Part shown: piece after piece, positions 20,249 through 27,716 of the stretch
Numbering within the stretch: the first letter of the stretch is position 1
Layout of the letters: every line of letters starts with the position of its first letter
NCBI GenBank assembly: GCA_003542615.1
Contig: DPKG01000005.1
Coordinates: 1-29,972, forward strand
Direction of reading: 5' to 3'
DNA: 29,972 bases
Source: Candidatus Shapirobacteria bacterium
GTDB lineage: Bacteria > Patescibacteriota > Microgenomatia > UBA12405
Position numbers and translations under genes: made by a program
Notes under the pieces: model-generated
What the model saw: the letters and a program-made list of their open reading frames with translations, nothing else
What the model was told of the DNA's origin: nothing
Databases searched by the model: none

Positions 20249-21628
20249 ATGAAAAAAAACTTAAGACAACTGAGTTTACTTCTTATATTATTTTGTTCTA
20301 TATTTTTTTCTTCTAACAATAGACTGTCGATAGTAGAAGCTACTGTACCCGAATGTGAGTCTCCCGACTGTGAAAAAAAGATAACTATTTGCCATGCAGC
20401 CGGCAGGGACGGAACTACTCATTATCGGACTCTTGATATTAGTTATAATGCGGTTTATGGACCGGGTGGACATTTTAATGAAAATGGTACCCCCAGAGCC
20501 GGACATGAAAATGATCATTTAGGGGCTTGTACCTGCAGTGAGTTAATAAATTGTCCCATAACAACTTCGACATCTTCTCCTACTTGTAAACCCACGCGCA
20601 AACCTACACACAAACCTACACACAAACCCACGCGTAAACCCACATCTATGCCGACAAATCCGGATGTTACAAATACTCCGACTTTGACACCAACACAAAT
20701 TCCAGAGGTCACAAATACTCCAACTCCTACAATTATTCCAACTCCAACTCCAACACCTTTGCCGGGGGTTGGCGGAGATAACGGTGGAAACCCTCCGGGA
20801 CCTTACGTTTGTGCGGATGCCAAACCGGGAACTCCCTCAAATTTGACGGCAAGTTGCGTGAGTTCGACAGAAGTTAGGTTAAATTGGACGGCAGCGTCTG
20901 ACCCTCATACTTCTTATGTGTTGGCTTATGGACCATCTATTGGTGATTATCGTTTCGGAAGTCCTAACATAGGAAATGGTACTGAATATACGGTCAGGTC
21001 TTTGACTCCAAATATCCAATATTGTTTTTATATTCATGCTCAAAATAACTGTATGCCGGGTGATAAGTCAAACGTGGTGTGTATAAGTTGTGGATCTTCA
21101 ACCCGGACGTCTAATATTTTGGGGGCTGTAGATAATTATAATCCCTTAGTATCGGGGATAAGAGATTCTTATGGCGGAGTGATATTGGGCGAGACAACCG
21201 AGATGCCTGATACAGCTGAAGTAAAATATTCTGAAGAAAAACTTCCATCAGGAAATACGATGGACGCAACGCATTCGATTGTTATCCCCTCTTTGAATTT
21301 GGAGGAAAATATATATATTCCTCAAAAGATAGGAGATGAATTTACAGTAGGTCATAGGGAAGTTTTGTTTGACAAAATGAACGGGAGTGAAGTTTATTAT
21401 GGCCATAATGGAACTGATGTATTTGGAAATTTGTATAGGTTAAATAAGGGTGCGGAAGTAGAAGTGACGGAAAACGGTGTAGAAAAAACTTACCAAGTTG
21501 AAGAGAAATTATTTGTTCACAAATCACAAGTTGAATCACTTGACTCGGGAGAAGATCAGATTATTTTGACAACCTGCAGTTATACTCAACCGGATTATCG
21601 GATAGTTATTAAAGCAACAATAAAATAA
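20249..21628 (+). CDS. Secreted multidomain protein with C-terminal sortase domain and FN3 domain
   Basis: A 459-residue exported protein. Signal peptide or anchor at residues 1-31. Residues about 44-93 form a CHAAG...HF...GHENDHLG domain rich in His/Cys, of unknown role. A linker follows: five KPT(R/H) units encoded by a 12-base tandem repeat, then Thr/Pro-rich sequence. Residues about 193-280 are a fibronectin type III domain (PSNLTASCVSSTEVRLNWTA...). The last 130 residues are a sortase transpeptidase domain: HSIVIPSLNLEENIYI, His386 in YYGHNG, Cys443 in LTTCSY and Arg451 in YRIVIKA, the full His-Cys-Arg triad. Sortases normally carry no FN3 or Thr/Pro stalk. No C-terminal membrane helix is present. 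The next gene starts at the base after its stop. Confidence 0.85.
   Translation: MKKNLRQLSLLLILFCSIFFSSNNRLSIVEATVPECESPDCEKKITICHAAGRDGTTHYRTLDISYNAVYGPGGHFNENGTPRAGHENDHLGACTCSELINCPITTSTSSPTCKPTRKPTHKPTHKPTRKPTSMPTNPDVTNTPTLTPTQIPEVTNTPTPTIIPTPTPTPLPGVGGDNGGNPPGPYVCADAKPGTPSNLTASCVSSTEVRLNWTAASDPHTSYVLAYGPSIGDYRFGSPNIGNGTEYTVRSLTPNIQYCFYIHAQNNCMPGDKSNVVCISCGSSTRTSNILGAVDNYNPLVSGIRDSYGGVILGETTEMPDTAEVKYSEEKLPSGNTMDATHSIVIPSLNLEENIYIPQKIGDEFTVGHREVLFDKMNGSEVYYGHNGTDVFGNLYRLNKGAEVEVTENGVEKTYQVEEKLFVHKSQVESLDSGEDQIILTTCSYTQPDYRIVIKATIK
20588..20647 (+). repeat. Five 12-base tandem repeats encoding KPT(R/H)
   Basis: Units of the form AAACC(C/T)AC(G/A)C(G/A)(C/T) run head to tail, the second and third being identical and the last degenerate. 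They encode the basic Lys-Pro-Thr stalk of the sortase-domain protein and could change copy number by slippage without shifting the frame. Confidence 0.75.
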
Positions 21629-22153
21629 ATGAAAAAAATAATTATCGTAGTTTTTGTAGTGCTGGCATATATATTTATCACAAAACCTGAAGTTGATATC
21701 AAAGCACCGGTATTTTTGGGTGAAAAAGTTAGTCCGACACCGACGGTCGATAATTGGTTGTCAAAAGATTGGGCACAAAAAGAATCGTCTGATGATAAAT
21801 TGATTTTGGAGAAAAAAGTAGAATTGGGATTAAAGCCGGAGATAGTTTGGGAAAAATCTGAGAGAAAAACTGAAACGGATTTTGAAACTTATACTAATAC
21901 TTTGGTGGCCGGAGCCAGATCAGCAATACCAACTTTGCGCTATGATATGGATAAATTTGTAGAAGGAGATTTGGATCAAAGAATTTTGGGCGGCTATTAC
22001 TACAATCAAGGTAAAAAAGTATTTATCAGTCAGCGACTTTATCAAAAAGATAGTAATTTTTATACACTGACGGCATCGTTTGATAATAATGAATTAGAAA
22101 AAGAAGTAGAATCCATTTTTGACAAGATTGTGGAAAGAAGATTAGGGAATTAG
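21629..22153 (+). CDS. Signal-anchored hypothetical protein, partner of the sortase gene
   Basis: Not recognised. A 174-residue protein with an N-terminal hydrophobic helix (IIIVVFVVLAYIFIT) and a short SPTPT linker like those of the neighbouring exported proteins. The mixed alpha/beta body is rich in charged residues (WAQKESSDDKLILEKKVELGLKPEIVWEKSERKTE...). The C-terminal part (FVEGDLDQRILGGYYYNQGKKVFISQRLYQKDSNFYTLTASFDNNELEKEVESIFDKI) resembles small lipocalin- or PsbP-like folds only in general pattern. The ATG directly follows the sortase-gene TAA, so both are one operon. Likely extracytoplasmic; an accessory role in surface assembly is inference. Confidence 0.6.
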   Translation: MKKIIIVVFVVLAYIFITKPEVDIKAPVFLGEKVSPTPTVDNWLSKDWAQKESSDDKLILEKKVELGLKPEIVWEKSERKTETDFETYTNTLVAGARSAIPTLRYDMDKFVEGDLDQRILGGYYYNQGKKVFISQRLYQKDSNFYTLTASFDNNELEKEVESIFDKIVERRLGN

Positions 22154-22160
22154 AGAGATT

Positions 22161-23336
22161 CTAGGTTTTAGACTTTTTAAAATATTTTTTGCCTTTTAGT
22201 TTTTCCGGTAATAAATCTTTATCGGTGTATTTCTCATATCCTTTACCGTATCCAATTTCTTCCATTAATTTTGTTTCAGGGTTGCGTAGTGATAGAGGGA
22301 TGGGAAGATTGCCGTAAGTGCGAACATCGACTTGAGCAGCACGCAAACCATCATGGGCGGAACGATTTTTAGGGCTGGTAGCCAGATAAACAACGCCATG
22401 AGCTAGTGGAATGGCACATTCAGGATAACCGATGCTGGTGACGGCAAAGAAGACCTGATTGGCCAACATTAGAGCCGAGGAGTTGGCGATGCCAATGTCT
22501 TCGGAGGCAAAGATAACCATGCGACGGGCGATAAATTTGGGATCTTCACCGGCTTCTACCATGCGGGCAAGATAATAAAGAGCGGCGTCGGGATTGGAGG
22601 CCCGCATACTTTTGATGAAGGCAGAGATGGTGTTGTAGTGTTCCTCGCCTTTTTTATCGAATCTTAAATGAGAATTTTGAAGAGTAGATTTGAGGGTATC
22701 GACGGTTAATTTGTTGTATAAGGTAAAGGCGTTGTCGATCATGGTGATCGCCTGACGGGCGTCGCCGTTGGCCATTTGAATAAGCCAATCGCGGGCAGTT
22801 GGAGAAATTTTGGTTTTCAGAGTTTTAACGCAACGGGAAATAATTTCTTCCATTTCCTCGGAAGTCAGATCATTTAAAACAAAAACCCGGCAACGGGATA
22901 GAAGTGGAGAAATGACCTCAAATGAGGGATTTTCGGTAGTAGCACCGATGAGAGTGAGTGCGCCACTTTCGACAAAAGGTAAGAGGTAATCTTGTTGAGC
23001 TTTGTTAAAACGGTGGATTTCGTCTAAGAAAAGAATTTTTTTGTAAAGAGAGGGCGAGTCGTGATTCTTCCCTACGCCAACAATTTTACGAATATCATCT
23101 TTACCGGCAGAGACGGCAGAAAGTTCAAATATTTCAGCTTCGGCTTGACGGGCGATAATCCGAGCCAGAGTAGTTTTGCCAACACCGGGAGGACCCCAAA
23201 AAATCATAGAAAATATTTGTTTTTGTTCGATGACTAATCTGAGAGGTTTGTTGGGACCAACCAGATGGGACTGACCGACAAATTCGTCTAAATTTTTGGG
23301 GCGGATGAGATTGGCGAGGGGTTGGGATGAAATCAT
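22161..23336 (-). CDS. rarA: RarA/MgsA replication-associated recombination ATPase
   Basis: AAA+ clamp-loader-like ATPase acting at stalled replication forks. Family start: PLANLIRPKNLDEFVGQSHLVG. Walker A is GPPGVGKTT (Lys54), Walker B LFLDEIHRFNKAQQD, sensor 1 IGATTENPSFEV, the arginine-finger region LLSRCRVFVL, and sensor 2 GDARQAI. The C-terminal domain is present (RMVEAGEDPKFIARRMVIFASEDIGIAN, ALANQVF-like and HGVVYLATSPKNRSAHDGL). At 391 residues it is at the short end of the family (about 390-450). A good promoter (TTGACT-17-TATTCT) precedes it, followed by a direct repeat between the -10 and the ATG. Confidence 0.95.
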   Translation of the reverse strand: MISSQPLANLIRPKNLDEFVGQSHLVGPNKPLRLVIEQKQIFSMIFWGPPGVGKTTLARIIARQAEAEIFELSAVSAGKDDIRKIVGVGKNHDSPSLYKKILFLDEIHRFNKAQQDYLLPFVESGALTLIGATTENPSFEVISPLLSRCRVFVLNDLTSEEMEEIISRCVKTLKTKISPTARDWLIQMANGDARQAITMIDNAFTLYNKLTVDTLKSTLQNSHLRFDKKGEEHYNTISAFIKSMRASNPDAALYYLARMVEAGEDPKFIARRMVIFASEDIGIANSSALMLANQVFFAVTSIGYPECAIPLAHGVVYLATSPKNRSAHDGLRAAQVDVRTYGNLPIPLSLRNPETKLMEEIGYGKGYEKYTDKDLLPEKLKGKKYFKKSKT

Positions 23337-23337
23337 A

Positions 23338-23391
23338 TTCGGGTAATGTTCGGGTATGCTTAAGAATAAATGGTTAGACGGCTAAAGTCAA
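23338..23391 (-). promoter_or_regulatory. rarA promoter TTGACT-17-TATTCT with TACCCGAA direct repeat
   Basis: On the reverse strand the -35 TTGACT (23386-23391) and -10 TATTCT (23363-23368) are 17 bases apart. Between the -10 and the ATG at 23336, TACCCGAA occurs twice (23349-23356 and 23338-23345) at an 11-base period, one base before the start codon. The repeats could be an operator or a translation-control site. Confidence 0.6.
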
Positions 23392-23398
23392 GGTTTTT

Positions 23399-24085
23399 TT
23401 AATAATGATCGAGGTGCTTGATGCCGATTTCGGGAATAGTGAGATGAGGCGGTAGTTTAAATATAAATTCGATCAGGTGAGCAACTTCTTCAGGGTGAAT
23501 GGCGCTGTCCATGTTGCGTTTAAAGCCGGAGTGGGTCAAAAATTTGGTATCCATTAGCCCGGGATAAATACCAATAACTTTAATACCATACGGAGCCAGT
23601 TCAGGTTGGAGTGATTTGGTAAATCCATCTATGGCCCATTTTGAGGCGTGATAAACAGAACGGGATTCGCAAGGATAAAGGGCTGCCTGAGAAATAATAT
23701 TGATAATGGTTCCTGACTTTTGTTTTTTCATAATCGGGGCCACAAAACGACAGAGATTAACTGTACCGAGGGTATTTACTTCAAAAACTTTTTTAATCTT
23801 TTTGGGATCATTGGTGGTAAGCTGGCCTTGAAGATAAATACCGGCACAATTTATCAGATAATCGATTTTTTTGTATTTTTGGGTAATTTCTCCGATAGCC
23901 GATTCAACTGCCAGCCAATTTGAGATGTCGCAAACAAAAGGTTGAGCCGAAAATTTTTTGGCAACCCGGGAAAGTGAATGACCGTCGATGTCCAGGACTA
24001 TCACGTGATGTTTTGGTGAAAGCATGGCCACTAATTCACGTCCTAAGCCGTTAGCGCCTCCGGTAATTACAACTACAGATTTCAT
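23399..24085 (-). CDS. Short-chain dehydrogenase/reductase
   Basis: Classical SDR of 228 residues with an NAD(P)-binding Rossmann fold. Motifs: TGGANGLGRE (cofactor loop), VLDIDGHSL (acidic end of strand 2, Asp favouring NAD), FVCDISN, LINCAGIY (the NNAG motif as NCAG), IINIISQAALYP with the catalytic Ser, and YHASKWA with catalytic Tyr and Lys. After PG in IGIYPGLMDTKF comes a short substrate loop. The substrate cannot be deduced. The gene lies between rarA (62-base gap) and the divergent deacetylase gene. It may be an envelope-sugar or cofactor-linked reductase, but context is weak. Confidence 0.9.
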   Translation of the reverse strand: MKSVVVITGGANGLGRELVAMLSPKHHVIVLDIDGHSLSRVAKKFSAQPFVCDISNWLAVESAIGEITQKYKKIDYLINCAGIYLQGQLTTNDPKKIKKVFEVNTLGTVNLCRFVAPIMKKQKSGTIINIISQAALYPCESRSVYHASKWAIDGFTKSLQPELAPYGIKVIGIYPGLMDTKFLTHSGFKRNMDSAIHPEEVAHLIEFIFKLPPHLTIPEIGIKHLDHY

Positions 24086-24168
24086 ATATCTTTATTTATA
24101 TTAAAACATTTTATTATGTTTTGAGGTAAGAAGGCGGTTTTAAGGTATAATCGTGGCCAGTAATTAAT

Positions 24169-24987
24169 ATGGGACAATTAATAATAAAAAAAAGATATTT
24201 TGTAGCCGGAATAGGTTTGGTTTTTTTGTTTTTGTTGTTTTATATCTCTAATGAATTAAAGAAACCGATAGTTAGTAAAGATGTGGAGATAATTGTCGAA
24301 GAAAGGATAAAAACCATTGATCCAAAAGGTCCGTGTGTTGATTTACCGGTATTAATTTACCATCACGTCCAGCCGCTGGCGATAGCCAAAAAAAACTCAC
24401 AAATGGGTTTGTCAATTAGTCCGGAGTACTTTAGGCAACATTTAGAATACATCAAAGACAAGGGTTATAAGGTGATAGAAGCCAAAGATTTGGTAAATTA
24501 TTTTGATAAAGGTAAAGAATTACCAAACAACAGCATAATGATAACTTTTGATGACGGATATGAAGATAATTATATTTACATGTGGCCGATATTAAAGGAG
24601 TTTGGGTATAAGGCAATAATTTTTTTGGCAACCGGATTGATGGATAGTCCGGGATATTTGTCGTGGCAACAAGTTGGGGAGATGAGTGGAGAAATATATT
24701 TTGCTAATCATACCCAAACACATCGTAGCTCATCTGAGGATAAAGTGGTTTTATATGACGAAATTCAATCTGCCTATAGGCAACTTAATGAAAGCGGTTT
24801 GGATGAAGTTAAGATTTTTGCCTATCCATACGGTATTCCTAGTACTATAGCTCAGGGTGTGTTGATGGAATTAAGATATAATTTGGCTTTTACGACCTAT
24901 AATGGTCGTGTTCAGTGTAAGAGTAATCGTTTGGCACTTTTTAGAATCAGGACGGGGAATTTTGGTCTGGAGATGTCTGGTTTGTAA
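24169..24987 (+). CDS. Membrane-anchored polysaccharide deacetylase (NodB domain)
   Basis: Carbohydrate esterase family 4-like enzyme, expected to deacetylate N-acetylated glycans such as peptidoglycan outside the membrane. Residues 9-28 form an uncleaved-looking anchor helix (YFVAGIGLVFLFLLFYISN). Next come LPVLIYHHVQP, a conserved substrate-side segment, NodB motif 1 MITFDDGYEDN with the catalytic and metal Asp pair, motif 2 NHTQTHRS with the two His ligands (H-x3-H), and FAYPYGIPS for motif 3. The C-terminus (FTTYNGRVQCKSNRLALFRIRTGN) is shortened but typical of this subtype. TATAAT at 24146-24151 lies 17 bases before the ATG, giving a short leader. Confidence 0.92.
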   Translation: MGQLIIKKRYFVAGIGLVFLFLLFYISNELKKPIVSKDVEIIVEERIKTIDPKGPCVDLPVLIYHHVQPLAIAKKNSQMGLSISPEYFRQHLEYIKDKGYKVIEAKDLVNYFDKGKELPNNSIMITFDDGYEDNYIYMWPILKEFGYKAIIFLATGLMDSPGYLSWQQVGEMSGEIYFANHTQTHRSSSEDKVVLYDEIQSAYRQLNESGLDEVKIFAYPYGIPSTIAQGVLMELRYNLAFTTYNGRVQCKSNRLALFRIRTGNFGLEMSGL

Positions 24988-25010
24988 GAAAAGCAAAATA
25001 ATATTATAAT
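24982..25010 (+). promoter_or_regulatory. Promoter TTGTAA-17-TATAAT
   Basis: TTGTAA (24982-24987, overlapping the deacetylase stop) and TATAAT (25005-25010) are 17 bases apart. The ATG of the response-regulator gene is at 25049, so this message has a leader of about 30 bases. Confidence 0.55.
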
Positions 25011-25048
25011 TGAGTTAGGAAAGAATTTTATTAATTTAATTTATAGGT

Positions 25049-25747
25049 ATGATAAGTAGAATATTAGTGGTAGAGGATGATAGGGACTTAAGAGAATATT
25101 TAAAGGATTTACTTTTATCAAATAATTATTTGGTTGAATTGTCGCCGGACGGGGCCAGTGCTTTGAGTTATTTAAAAAAGACAGAGCCTGATTTGGTTAT
25201 ATTAGATTTGGGATTGCCGGATATAGACGGAAAATCGGTATGTGTAGAAATTAAAAAAACTTATCCGGATTTGCCGATATTAATATTGACGGCTAGACAC
25301 TCTACTGCCGAAATTGTAACCGGTTTGAATTTGGGAGCAGATGATTATGTGGTAAAACCATTTGTGGGAGAAGAACTAATGGCTAGAATTAAGGTAAGAT
25401 TGAGAAATAAGGATAACGGTAAGAGTGTTTTGAAAGTAGCAGATTTAAAATTGGACAATAGCAAAATGATAGTAGAAAGAGGGGGGAAACAAATCAGTTT
25501 AACAAAAACCGAATTTGATTTACTTCATTTTTTAATGAAAAATTCCGGGAGGGTAATGACTCGGGAAACTATTTTGAATAAAATATGGTTATATTCTCCG
25601 GATATTGAAAGCAGAGTTGTGGATGTGTATGTTGGCTATTTAAGAAAGAAAATTGACAAGGGTAGAAATAATAAATTGATCCAATCTATCCGTGGATTTG
25701 GTTATACTATAAGAGAAGAAAAGCGGGCAGTAATAACTACTAAATAA
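25049..25747 (+). CDS. OmpR-family response regulator (second)
   Basis: Receiver with phospho-acceptor Asp53 (LVILDLGLPDIDG), acidic pocket VVEDD, Thr in LILTARH and Lys in DYVVKPFVG, then a winged helix: ISLTKTEFDLLHFLMKNSGRVMTRE, recognition segment ESRVVDVYVGYLRKKID and wing IQSIRGFGYTIREEK. Length 232 is normal. No complete kinase gene sits beside it. The nearest kinase-like gene (26181) lacks its ATP-binding motifs, so the true partner may be elsewhere. The 3' end overlaps the convergent single-receiver gene by 8 bases. Confidence 0.93.
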   Translation: MISRILVVEDDRDLREYLKDLLLSNNYLVELSPDGASALSYLKKTEPDLVILDLGLPDIDGKSVCVEIKKTYPDLPILILTARHSTAEIVTGLNLGADDYVVKPFVGEELMARIKVRLRNKDNGKSVLKVADLKLDNSKMIVERGGKQISLTKTEFDLLHFLMKNSGRVMTRETILNKIWLYSPDIESRVVDVYVGYLRKKIDKGRNNKLIQSIRGFGYTIREEKRAVITTK

Positions 25748-26093
25748 GCCGACTAATTGATGAGACTAGTTGATGTCCGCTGAAAGGTTTTTGAAGATAA
25801 GCGTCAACTTTGGCTGCCAGGGAAATTTTTTTGATGTCGGTATTTCCTGACACTAATAAAATTGGAATTTTTTTGGTATCGGTGGCTTCTTTTAATTCAA
25901 GAGCAATGTTTTTGCCATTATCTTGATTTAAAAATACATCTAGAATAATTAAGTTTGGCCGAAAAAATCTAATTTTTTGGTGGGCATTATGACTGTCTGC
26001 AGTGGCTACAAAACCATAGCCAGCATCCTCTAAGATAGAGCGGACACCTTCTAAAAAATCATGATCGTCATCTATAATAAGAATTTTGTTCAT
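25740..26093 (-). CDS. Stand-alone receiver-domain protein
   Basis: A CheY-like single receiver of 117 residues. Acidic pocket IIDDDHD, phospho-acceptor Asp52 (LIILDVFLNQDNG), Ser in LLVSGNT and Lys in AYLQKPFSG are all present, so it should be phosphorylatable. No output domain. It lies downstream of the degenerate kinase on the same strand (87-base gap) and may form a phosphorelay with it. The segment after the Asp (VFLNQDNGKNIA) differs from the usual MP-x-MDG, which hints at a divergent partner surface. Confidence 0.9.
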   Translation of the reverse strand: MNKILIIDDDHDFLEGVRSILEDAGYGFVATADSHNAHQKIRFFRPNLIILDVFLNQDNGKNIALELKEATDTKKIPILLVSGNTDIKKISLAAKVDAYLQKPFSGHQLVSSISRLI

Positions 26094-26180
26094 TAAAAAA
26101 GTTAATAAGTAATCTTGTTAGTTATCTATTTTTAAAATGTGCTAAAGATGTGATAAAGGTAAGGAGAAGGTATGAGTTTG

Positions 26181-26888
26181 TTATAGGATGGTCTTGGCGG
26201 TAGGAAGTTGAATTGCATAAATAAAATCAAGCTTTGGATGTTTGTATAATTGGATAAAACCCCGGTAATGAAGAGCTATTTGATTGGCTAAGGAACCGGG
26301 AATATCATTTTGAAAATCCCGCGAGTGCTTGGGTGACGGGATTAGCAAGGAAAGATTTGATGTTTTAACATTTTTGGGAGGATTAAGAATATTGATAGTG
26401 AGAGAATTAGATGAATCGGTATCGAACATAAAGATTGGATTGTGATTTTGGTGGTTGAGATTTTTTGTCAATTGGACGAGAAGTAGGGAAAGCATTTGTT
26501 TAAAGTATTGATGATCAATTTTAATTTTTCCTTCAACTTTGGTAATAGATTTAATATTAATTTTTAGATCGGTTTCGATTTCGGCGAGAGTATCGGGGAT
26601 AAGCTCTTTTAGCGAAAAAAATCGTGAATTGAATTCAAGTTGGTTGTTTTTAATTTTAGTAATTTGGTAGTAATTATTAATTTGGGTAGTCAGAAGGTCG
26701 ATTTTGGTATCTATTTTTTGGAGATAATTCAAAAAAAATTGGTTTTTATCTTTTTGAGAACGGCTGACCAATAGGTCGATAAATATTTTTATGGTGGTTA
26801 GGGGTGTTTTTAGTTCGTGAGTAAGCATGTCAGAAAAATTTTGATAGTGGGAATCAGTGGGAACCGGAAACAATTTTTTTTTGGACAT
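26181..26888 (-). CDS. Histidine-kinase-like protein with degenerate ATPase domain
   Basis: A 235-residue soluble protein. The dimerisation/phospho-acceptor domain is intact: FSDMLTHELKTPLTTIKIFIDLL with His24. The C-terminal half follows the order of a HATPase domain, but the motifs are lost. The N-box Asn position reads LLLVQLTKNL, the G1 DxGxG reads NILNPPKNV, and the G2 loop is reduced to PGSLANQIALHYRG. The last strand (DFIYAIQLP) still fits. It has no membrane helix or sensor domain. ATP hydrolysis is therefore unlikely; a phosphotransfer scaffold or inhibitor role is inference. It lies next to two receiver-only genes. Confidence 0.8.
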   Translation of the reverse strand: MSKKKLFPVPTDSHYQNFSDMLTHELKTPLTTIKIFIDLLVSRSQKDKNQFFLNYLQKIDTKIDLLTTQINNYYQITKIKNNQLEFNSRFFSLKELIPDTLAEIETDLKINIKSITKVEGKIKIDHQYFKQMLSLLLVQLTKNLNHQNHNPIFMFDTDSSNSLTINILNPPKNVKTSNLSLLIPSPKHSRDFQNDIPGSLANQIALHYRGFIQLYKHPKLDFIYAIQLPTAKTIL

Positions 26889-27012
26889 ATGTAGTATTTA
26901 ACCATACTTTTAACTAAAAAGGCCTATTCTTACTACTTTATTACGATATATTGACTCTGATTTAAAGACCAGAAATTATTATTGGCTTAAGGCGTTATAC
27001 ATTGATAAATGG

Positions 27013-27020
27013 GGAGGTGA
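27013..27020 (+). promoter_or_regulatory. Strong Shine-Dalgarno site GGAGGTGA
   Basis: Together with the preceding GG this gives a long match to the 16S rRNA 3' end, 9 bases before the ATG at 27030. It is one of only two strong sites in the window. Confidence 0.7.
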
Positions 27021-27029
27021 AAAATAGGG

Positions 27030-27278
27030 ATGAATATTTTATTGTGGATTATTTTAGGTCTGCTTGCCGGCTGGATGGCTTCGGTATTAACAAAAACTAG
27101 TTCCAGCCAGAGTTCGGTGATGGATATGGTTTTGGGAATAGTCGGTGCCATTGTGGGGGGTATGATCATGAATTTATTAGGATATACAGGAATAACAGGG
27201 TTTAATCTTTACTCTTTGGTGGTGGCGGTGTTTGGGGCAGTTTTGTTGGTGGGGTTAGGCCGATTGTTGAGAAGTTAG
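27030..27278 (+). CDS. GlsB/YeaQ/YmgE-family stress-response membrane protein
   Basis: An 82-residue protein with three hydrophobic helices: LLWIILGLLAGWMASVL, DMVLGIVGAIVGGMIMNLLG and LYSLVVAVFGAVLLVGLGRLL. Gly spacing in G-L-L-A-G-W and D-x-x-L-G-I-x-G-A-x-(V/I)-G-G matches the transglycosylase-associated (Tag) family, small stress-linked inner-membrane proteins of unclear mechanism. Length is exactly typical. The strong Shine-Dalgarno site suggests high expression. It sits inside the signalling cluster, divergent from the kinase-like gene, so stress-dependent control is plausible. Confidence 0.9.
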   Translation: MNILLWIILGLLAGWMASVLTKTSSSQSSVMDMVLGIVGAIVGGMIMNLLGYTGITGFNLYSLVVAVFGAVLLVGLGRLLRS

Positions 27279-27329
27279 GCTAAAATTAAGCCATTATTTT
27301 GAGGATGTTTTTGATATTATTACTTTGGT

Positions 27330-27716
27330 ATGGTGACCAAACAAAGGATTTTGGTGGTGGACGATGATTCGGGGGTACTTGAGGCGATTAAGATAATTTT
27401 GGTTGACAGTGGTTTTAAGGTAAAAACGATAATGAGGGCGGATGAATTTGAAAAAGTTATGACTAGCTTTAGACCTGATTTGGTGATGCTAGATATCTGG
27501 ATGCCTAAAATTAGTGGTGAAGAACTTTGCCGAAAAATTAAAGGAAACGATGATTTAAAAAAGATTCCGGTGGTGCTTTTATCGGCGTCAAATAGAACTG
27601 AAAAAATTTCAAAAAAATGCAAGGCCGATGATTATTTGACAAAACCATTTGACATGGAAGATTTGATTGAGACTGTAAAAAGAAATTTGTTACCTTTCCC
27701 AGTATTGAAGGTTTAG
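27330..27716 (+). CDS. Stand-alone receiver-domain protein (second)
   Basis: A single CheY-like receiver of 128 residues with acidic pocket VVDDDSG, phospho-acceptor Asp55 (LVMLDIWMPKISG), Ser in LLSASNR and Lys in DYLTKPFD. No output domain. The C-terminus adds a short hydrophobic end (NLLPFPVLKV), partly encoded in the 27-base overlap with the convergent glycosyltransferase gene. It lies 51 bases after the YeaQ-like gene and may be co-expressed with it; a TATTAT 9 bases before the ATG could be its own -10. Confidence 0.9.
   Translation: MVTKQRILVVDDDSGVLEAIKIILVDSGFKVKTIMRADEFEKVMTSFRPDLVMLDIWMPKISGEELCRKIKGNDDLKKIPVVLLSASNRTEKISKKCKADDYLTKPFDMEDLIETVKRNLLPFPVLKV

Noticed and set aside
20588..20647. 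CRISPR-like array
   Set aside because: The 12-base units are contiguous with no spacers and are translated as a KPT stalk; no cas gene is nearby.
27272..27300. Possible terminator after the YeaQ-like gene (GGCT...AGCC then ATTATTTT)
   Set aside because: Only four or five pairs with an internal mismatch and a broken T-run; too weak to call.
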